Source: Novosphingobium sp. G106 (GTDB lineage Bacteria > Pseudomonadota > Alphaproteobacteria > Sphingomonadales > Sphingomonadaceae). From it: a stretch of DNA of 64,000 nt. How positions within the stretch are numbered: the first letter of the stretch is position 1; every line of letters starts with the position of its first letter. The notes beneath the pieces were generated by a model that was given only the letters and a program-made list of their open reading frames with translations, was not told the origin of the DNA and made no database searches. The translations under genes and the position numbers were made by a program. Positions 59,281-64,000 of the stretch are shown in pieces. The stretch spans positions 4,712,001-4,776,000 of the forward strand of contig NZ_JAHOOZ010000001.1 of assembly GCF_019075875.1 (NCBI RefSeq), in the 5' to 3' direction.

Positions 59281-60176
59281 CCCAAGCTTCCATCATCGAC
59301 GGCAAGGCCTTCGCCGAGGGCCTGCGCGGCCGCGTCGCCACTTTCGCCGCCTCGTTCGAGGCCGCCGCGGGCCGCAAGGCGGGCCTGGCCGTGGTACTCG
59401 TCGGAGAGGATCCGGCGAGCCAGGTCTATGTCCGCTCGAAGGGCAAGCAGACCGTCGCCAGCGGCATGGCGAGCTTCGAGCACAAGCTGCCCGAGGACAC
59501 GACGCAGGAAGTGCTGCTGGCGCTGGTCGACCGGCTCAACGCCGATGCCGCGGTCGACGGCATCCTCGTCCAGCTTCCGCTGCCCAAGCAGCTCGACGAA
59601 CAGGAAGTGGTGGACCGGATCGATCCCAGCAAGGACGTCGACGGGCTGACTCCGATCAGCACGGGTCGGCTCGCGCTGGGCCAGCCCGGCCTCGTGCCTT
59701 GCACGCCGCTGGGCTCGCTGATGCTGCTCAAGGACCGGCTGGGCAACCTCTCGGGGCTGAACGCGGTCGTCATCGGCCGCTCGATCCTCGTCGGCAAGCC
59801 GATGGCGCAGTTGCTGCTGGGTGAGAACTGCACGGTGACGATCGCGCACAGCCGCACCAAGGACCTGCCTGAAGTCGTGCGCCGCGCCGACATCGTCGTT
59901 GCGGCGGTCGGCCGCGCCGAGATGGTCAAGGCCGACTGGATCAAGCGGGGCGCAACTGTGATCGACGTGGGCATCAATCGCCTGCCGCCCGCGGAAGGCG
60001 CCGAGAAGGGCCGTCTCGTCGGCGATGTCGACTTCGCCGATGTCAGCGCGGTTGCCGGCGCGATCACGCCGGTGCCGGGTGGTGTGGGGCCGATGACCAT
60101 CGCCGTCTTGCTGCGCAACACCATCGTTGCCGCGCACCGCAATGCCGGGATAGCACTCGCGGCGGACGCGATTTGA
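59277..60176 (+). CDS. folD: bifunctional methylenetetrahydrofolate dehydrogenase/cyclohydrolase
   Basis: A 299-residue FolD, interconverting methylene-, methenyl- and 10-formyl-tetrahydrofolate. The catalytic [15 protein letters not shown] (Tyr, Lys), [20 protein letters not shown], and NADP-binding [20 protein letters not shown] and [18 protein letters not shown] are all intact. It overlaps YggT upstream and the next gene downstream (4 bp each), so these are one operon. Confidence 0.97.
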   Translation: MTQASIIDGKAFAEGLRGRVATFAASFEAAAGRKAGLAVVLVGEDPASQVYVRSKGKQTVASGMASFEHKLPEDTTQEVLLALVDRLNADAAVDGILVQLPLPKQLDEQEVVDRIDPSKDVDGLTPISTGRLALGQPGLVPCTPLGSLMLLKDRLGNLSGLNAVVIGRSILVGKPMAQLLLGENCTVTIAHSRTKDLPEVVRRADIVVAAVGRAEMVKADWIKRGATVIDVGINRLPPAEGAEKGRLVGDVDFADVSAVAGAITPVPGGVGPMTIAVLLRNTIVAAHRNAGIALAADAI

Positions 60177-60913
60177 AGCGTTTCCTCGCCTGCCTGGCGC
60201 TGCTCGCTCTCGCGAGTGGAGCCCAGGCGCAGGAGCGGCGTCCGGAAGGCGGCATGCGGGGTGGGCCGGGAAGCTCGCGCTTCAGCTACGCCAATCCCAG
60301 CGCGGCCATCGCCGCCGAGATTGCCTTCGCCCAGCTCGCCCGCGACAAGGGCCAGTGGACTGCCTTCGCCGCAACCGCGGCGGATGATGCGGTGATGTTC
60401 ACGCCGGCCCTGACGCTCGCCCATCCCTGGCTCAAGGGCCGCGCCAATCCGCCTTTACCGTTGACCTGGCAGCCGCACGAGGTCTGGTCGAGCTGCGACG
60501 GCTCGCTGATGGTCACGACGGGCGCCTGGCAGCGGAACGACAAGCACGGCTGGTTCACCACCGTCTGGCAGCGTCAGGAGAAGGGCGGCTACAAATGGGT
60601 CTTCGACCACGGCGACGAGACCAAGGATCCCATCGCCGCGCCCGACATGATCGGCGCCCACGTCGCCACCTGTCCCGAGCGTCACGCCGGCCCGCGTCCG
60701 GGAGGGCAGGCGCACAAGCCGGGCAAGCCGCCGAAGCAGGCGAAAGCGCCGCCCGCTCCGTTCGATCCGACTAAACGCGAAGGCAAGTCGACCGACGGCA
60801 GCCTGACCTGGCGCGTCACCGCCGACGCGGCCGGCACGCACGATTTCACCGCGCAGATGCAGGTCGAAGGGCAGATGCAGGAAATCCGCAACGAGCACGT
60901 TGCCGGCGGCTGA
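60173..60913 (+). CDS. exported DUF4440/SnoaL-like protein of unknown function
   Basis: A 246-residue protein from TTG 60173, overlapping folD by 4 bp. The signal peptide ([15 protein letters not shown], then QE) is followed by an NTF2-like part ([60 protein letters not shown]), a Pro/Lys-rich linker ([20 protein letters not shown]) and a C-terminal strand-rich segment. It is probably periplasmic. Function is unknown. Confidence 0.8.
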   Translation: MKRFLACLALLALASGAQAQERRPEGGMRGGPGSSRFSYANPSAAIAAEIAFAQLARDKGQWTAFAATAADDAVMFTPALTLAHPWLKGRANPPLPLTWQPHEVWSSCDGSLMVTTGAWQRNDKHGWFTTVWQRQEKGGYKWVFDHGDETKDPIAAPDMIGAHVATCPERHAGPRPGGQAHKPGKPPKQAKAPPAPFDPTKREGKSTDGSLTWRVTADAAGTHDFTAQMQVEGQMQEIRNEHVAGG

Positions 60914-61538
60914 CGTGATCGACCTTTTCGTCTCCGCCTTCGTCACGCTGTTCGTCGTCATCGACCCGCCGGGCTGCGCGCCGATCTTCGCCGGGCTGAC
61001 CAGCAGTGCGCCGCTTCCCGCGGCACGGCGCATGGCGATCCGCGCCTGCATCATTGCGGCGCTGATCCTGTTCGTCTTCGCGCTGTTCGGCGAGAATCTG
61101 CTCGGCGCGCTGCATATCGAACTCAACAGCTTCCGCATCGCCGGCGGCATCATGCTGTTCCTCATCGCCATCGACATGGTCTTCGAGAAGCGGACCGAGC
61201 GCCGCGAGAAGCGCGCCGAGGAAATTCTCACGGCCGAGGAAGTGGACGACGTCTCGGTCTTCCCGCTGGCCATACCGATGATTGCCGGCCCCGGCTCGAT
61301 CGCCACGATCATGCTGCTGATGGCGCGCGCCGAAGGGACCGAGGCGACGCTGGTGATCCTCGCGGCGCTCGCCGCGGTGATGGTGCTTTGCCTGCTCGCG
61401 CTGCTCGCCGCGGGTCCGCTCATGCGACTGGTCGGCGCGAAGGCCGAAGCGGTGGTCACACGGCTCCTGGGTGTCCTCCTGGCTGCCCTGGCGGCGCAGT
61501 ACGTGATCGACGGTCTGCGAGCCGTGATGGCCGGCTAG
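60900..61538 (+). CDS. MarC-family integral membrane protein
   Basis: A 212-residue protein with six spans and the family motifs (AFVTLFVVIDPPGCAPIFAG, SFRIAGGIMLFLIAIDMVFE, FPLAIPMIAGPGSIATIMLL). The start is TTG 60900 or GTG 60915; both overlap or abut the upstream gene. It is a standard MarC/UPF0056 protein of unknown transport role and the last gene of the YggT-folD operon. A shorter paralogue sits at 1297-1980. Confidence 0.93.
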   Translation: MPAADVIDLFVSAFVTLFVVIDPPGCAPIFAGLTSSAPLPAARRMAIRACIIAALILFVFALFGENLLGALHIELNSFRIAGGIMLFLIAIDMVFEKRTERREKRAEEILTAEEVDDVSVFPLAIPMIAGPGSIATIMLLMARAEGTEATLVILAALAAVMVLCLLALLAAGPLMRLVGAKAEAVVTRLLGVLLAALAAQYVIDGLRAVMAG

Positions 61539-61541
61539 AGC

Positions 61542-62165
61542 CTACTGCAGCGTCACTCCGTCGTCGTCGTCGCTGTCGCGCCGGCCGAAGAACTGCATCA
61601 GCTGGATCAACAACTCGCACCGCGTCCCGATCCCGTCGGCTTCGAGCAGTGCCTGCTTGGCCGCCGCGTCGAACGGGGCGATCTGGCAGACGCCGTTGAT
61701 CAGCGACATGTCGTCGAGCCGCGACACCGAATCCCAGTCGACCCGATAGCCCTGCGCATCGGCAAAGCGGCGCGCCTCGCGCTCGAAGCTGGCGCGCTCG
61801 ATCGCGGCAAGCGCCTCGTCCTCGTTCTCGGGCAGAAGTTCGGCCTCGATCTGACGGAAGGGCGTGGTCACGTCGAGTTCGCGCAGCACGCGGAAGCGCG
61901 CCTCGCCTTCGAGGACCACATTGAAGCGGCCGTCGTCGAGCGCCTGGACGTCGCCGATGCGGCCGAGGCAGCCGACCTGGAACAGTGGCGCGCCTTCGTG
62001 CTCACGCTGCGGCTGGATCATGCCGATGCGCCGGTCACGCGCCAGCGCATCGCTGATCATCGCGCGGTAGCGCGGCTCGAAGATGTGCAGCGGCAGATGA
62101 AGGCCGGGATAGAGGATCGCGCCCGTAAGCGGGAAGATGGTGATCCTCGTTTTTCCCTCACCCAC
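61542..62165 (-). CDS. LON substrate-binding (Lon N-domain) protein
   Basis: A 207-residue, stand-alone Lon N-terminal domain: ITIFPLTGAILYPGLHLPLH, IFEPRYRAMISDALARDRRI, GMIQPQREHEGAPLFQVGCL, GRIGDVQALDDGRFNVVLEG, with a helical C-terminal half (INGVCQIAPFDAAAKQALLE). There is no ATPase or protease domain. Function is unknown, possibly an adaptor. It converges tightly with the MarC gene (3-bp gap) and follows the YbbN-like gene on the same strand. Confidence 0.93.
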   Translation of the reverse strand: MGEGKTRITIFPLTGAILYPGLHLPLHIFEPRYRAMISDALARDRRIGMIQPQREHEGAPLFQVGCLGRIGDVQALDDGRFNVVLEGEARFRVLRELDVTTPFRQIEAELLPENEDEALAAIERASFEREARRFADAQGYRVDWDSVSRLDDMSLINGVCQIAPFDAAAKQALLEADGIGTRCELLIQLMQFFGRRDSDDDDGVTLQ

Positions 62166-62174
62166 GATCCGGGC

Positions 62175-63083
62175 CTAACCGAACAGGACGGTTGAAAGCC
62201 GCCGGCGCGTCGCGGAGACCCAGGGATCCTCGAGCCCGATGGCATCGAACATCTGCAGCAGCTTGGCGCGCGCCGCGCCCTCGTTCCATTCGCGGTCGGC
62301 GGCGATCATCCGCAGCAGCGTGTCGGCGGCGGCATCGCGGTCACCCGCTGCGAAGGCGGCAGTGGCGAAAGCGAGCTGGGCCTCCATGTCGGCCGGGCGT
62401 TCGACCGCGGCAGCGCGCAGCGCGGCGATCTGGCCTTCATCGGGCTTGTACTTGGCGAGATCGACGGCGGCGCGCGCGCGATCGATCAAAGGGTCCTTGG
62501 CAAGCTCTGGCTCAAGCGAGGCGAGCAGCTCTGCGGCCTCCTCGACGCGATCAGACAGGGTCAGCGCGCGGATCAGTCCGCCGATCGCCTGGGCATTGTT
62601 CGGTGCCATGTCGACAATCTGGGCGAATACGTTTGCCGCGCGATCCCCATCGCCGCCAGCAAGCACTTCCTCACCCATGGCGAGCAGCGGGGCGAGATCG
62701 GGTGCGGCTTCGCCGCCGGGCTGGACCGGCAGCTTGGCAAGCAATTGATCGAGAAGCGCCTTCAATTGCGATTCGCTACGCGCCTGGGTCAGGTCCGCCA
62801 CCGGCTGGCCCTGGAACATGGCATAGACGGTCGGGATGGACTTGATCTGGAATTGGTCGGCGATGAAGCGCTCTTCGTCGACGTTGACCTTGGCGAGAAC
62901 GACGCCTTTGTCGGCATATTCCGCAGCGACCTTTTCCAGCGTCGGGGTCAGAGCCTTGCAGGGCCCGCACCATTCGGCCCAGAAATCGAGGATGACGAGG
63001 CTCGTCATCGACGGCTCCGCCACCTCCTTGCGGAAACGATCTACGGCTTTCTGCTCTTCGATATTGAGGCCGAGGCTTGCCAA
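62175..63083 (-). CDS. YbbN/CnoX-like thioredoxin-fold co-chaperone
   Basis: A 302-residue protein starting at TTG 63083 (GTGGAGAA upstream); the frame runs on to 63242 but without family similarity. The thioredoxin domain is at about residues 10-115 with an intact active site LDFWAEWCGPCK (C39, C42), then IKSIPTVYAMFQGQPV. The C-terminal tetratricopeptide-like region reads NNAQAIGGLIRALTLSDRVE and VERPADMEAQLAFATAAFAA. CnoX-type proteins bind GroEL and protect clients from oxidation; many lack one active-site Cys, but here both are present. Confidence 0.92.
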   Translation of the reverse strand: MASLGLNIEEQKAVDRFRKEVAEPSMTSLVILDFWAEWCGPCKALTPTLEKVAAEYADKGVVLAKVNVDEERFIADQFQIKSIPTVYAMFQGQPVADLTQARSESQLKALLDQLLAKLPVQPGGEAAPDLAPLLAMGEEVLAGGDGDRAANVFAQIVDMAPNNAQAIGGLIRALTLSDRVEEAAELLASLEPELAKDPLIDRARAAVDLAKYKPDEGQIAALRAAAVERPADMEAQLAFATAAFAAGDRDAAADTLLRMIAADREWNEGAARAKLLQMFDAIGLEDPWVSATRRRLSTVLFG

Positions 63084-63285
63084 GGCGGGTTCTCCACTGG
63101 GTACGATCTGCGCCAATGTGGGCTTTTCGCCGCGTTTGTGAAGGGCGAAAGCGCGCGGGAGGCGTGCACGGCACAAGCCTTCGCACTTCTTGCACTTTCC
63201 CCCTTGCGGCCTGCGAAACCCGCTGCTAGTGGCGCGCCTCACCCCGGCCCGCCGCCACCCAGTGGCAGCAGGCTGAGACGTTCGA

Positions 63286-63360
63286 GCGGGCGTAGCTCAG
63301 GGGTAGAGCACAACCTTGCCAAGGTTGGGGTCGAGGGTTCGAATCCCTTCGCCCGCTCCA
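63286..63360 (+). tRNA. tRNA-Gly (anticodon GCC)
   Basis: A complete cloverleaf with encoded CCA: acceptor GCGGGCG/CGCCCGC, anticodon arm AACCT-TGCCAAG-type stem with anticodon GCC, T arm GAGGG-TTCGAAT-CCCTT. It is the likely attachment site of the integrase gene that follows. Confidence 0.96.
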
Positions 63361-63435
63361 AGTTCATCAAAAATCGCAGAAAACCGCCAAAAACCGTCGC
63401 CAAGACGGTCGCGGTCGAGCGTTGTCCCCACAAAG

Positions 63436-63527
63436 CGTCTACACAATGATGCCCGTGATGATGGGTTAAGTGTCGAGTTATCCTCGATAAATCATCATGC
63501 TGGCGTCTACACAAACCGTCTACACAA
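63436..63527. repeat. three direct repeats, possible integrase arm sites
   Basis: CGTCTACACAA occurs at 63436-63446, 63504-63514 and 63517-63527. They lie between tRNA-Gly and the integrase frame, as expected for arm-type binding sites of a tyrosine integrase. Confidence 0.55.
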
Positions 63528-63546
63528 GCGACCGTCCGGGCTTTGC

Positions 63547-64000
63547 TTGAAGCGGGCCGTCTACCATTACCGGAGACGCGTCCCGACCGATCTGGTGAAG
63601 GTCTTGGGCCAGCGCGAAATCTGGCGGACGCTCGATACAGACAGCTTCACAGTTGCGCTTCGACGGCTTCACCGTGCCGCCGCGATGGTTGAGAGCCAGT
63701 TCGAGCGAGCGAGGGCTGATCTTGGCCGATCATGCGATCCGACGCTCTCGGCACCGTTGGCAGACGGTCCCGCCCCGCAGTTTGTGGCTTCACTCCCTTC
63801 GCCGTCATTTCCGACGACAAGCGTGCCAGCAATGATCCAGACCCGTTCGATTGGCGAGGTCTACGACATGTTCATTGCCGACCCCCGGCACGCATGGACC
63901 AAGCGCACCTCGATCGCCCATGGGACTACGCGCAAATGGGTGCTCGAAGCATTCGGCGCTGACACAGCAATCGGCGGAATCACGCGCGAAGGATGTCGCG
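63547..64000 (+). CDS. tyrosine integrase with DUF6538-like N-terminus (partial, cut by window edge)
   Basis: An open frame to the end of the window: KRAVYHYRRRVPTDLVKVLG, then REIWRTLDTDSFTVALRRLH, RAAAMVESQFERARADLG and a later IGEVYDMFIADPRHAWTKRT. The start Y-x-RRRVPxDL...LGxxEIxRTLxT is the N-terminus of phage-type integrases common in alphaproteobacteria, followed by the beginning of the core-binding domain. The start is TTG 63547 or further upstream; no ATG is in frame. The catalytic domain is outside the window. Confidence 0.82.
   Translation, partial: MKRAVYHYRRRVPTDLVKVLGQREIWRTLDTDSFTVALRRLHRAAAMVESQFERARADLGRSCDPTLSAPLADGPAPQFVASLPSPSFPTTSVPAMIQTRSIGEVYDMFIADPRHAWTKRTSIAHGTTRKWVLEAFGADTAIGGITREGCR

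Noticed and set aside
1..64000. CRISPR arrays, prophage structural genes or antiphage defence operons
   Set aside because: No regularly spaced repeats, no capsid, tail or portal genes, and no recognised defence gene set apart from the single antitoxin-PIN pair.

Overview
The window looks like a chromosome segment of an alphaproteobacterium in the Sphingomonadales (Sphingomonas/Novosphingobium/Sphingobium type). Supporting this are high GC, a DUF1153/SciP-type cell-cycle protein, a PEPxxWA-CTERM protein, an HWE/HisKA_2-type sensor kinase with stand-alone receivers, a KGG-type 'plasmid stabilization' protein, and repeated GGAAC-N16/17-CGTT-like promoters, the form used by the EcfG sigma factor of the alphaproteobacterial general stress response (GSR). 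Genus and all functional calls are by family recognition only; no database search was possible.

Positions 1-35.5 kb are accessory-like: short genes, long gaps, broken genes and mobile DNA. In order they hold: a LysR regulator with a divergent exported protein; a MarC-family membrane protein; a phosphoketolase-acetate kinase operon; two single-domain response regulators, a truncated third one and a PAS sensor kinase; small stress-type proteins (internally repeated EYEP protein, CinA-type amidohydrolase, KGG protein); a 741-residue protein of unknown function with an SDR; a type II NADH dehydrogenase; an inositol-phosphatase-like enzyme; a TetR-controlled four-gene operon (2OG dioxygenase, ABM monooxygenase-like, SMP-30, NTF2-like); an intact IS256-family insertion with its target duplication; a PEP-CTERM protein; a stretch of intrinsic terminators with a candidate GSR-controlled small RNA; an antitoxin/PIN pair; an orphan HipB-like repressor; and an AlpA-type excisionase and tyrosine integrase beside tRNA-Leu. 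At least eight EcfG-type promoter matches lie upstream of genes here, so much of this segment may be one stress regulon.

Positions 35.5-63.3 kb are compact core chromosome with many 1-4 bp overlaps: sciP, ppx-rlmE, cytochrome c, prephenate dehydratase, then DUF4129-DUF4350-MoxR-DUF58-SpoIIM-RDD running into a class A beta-lactamase-like lipoprotein and a GNAT; P450; ispG; small enzymes; a CNT nucleoside transporter; a queuosine-precursor transporter; argB; YggT-folD-hypothetical-MarC; and a Lon N-domain protein with a YbbN-like thioredoxin. REP-like inverted repeats occur at 38.3 and 58.3 kb, the latter supplying the N-terminus of a lipoprotein.

At 63.3 kb tRNA-Gly is followed by three direct repeats and the start of a second integrase that runs off the window, so another integrated element probably begins here.
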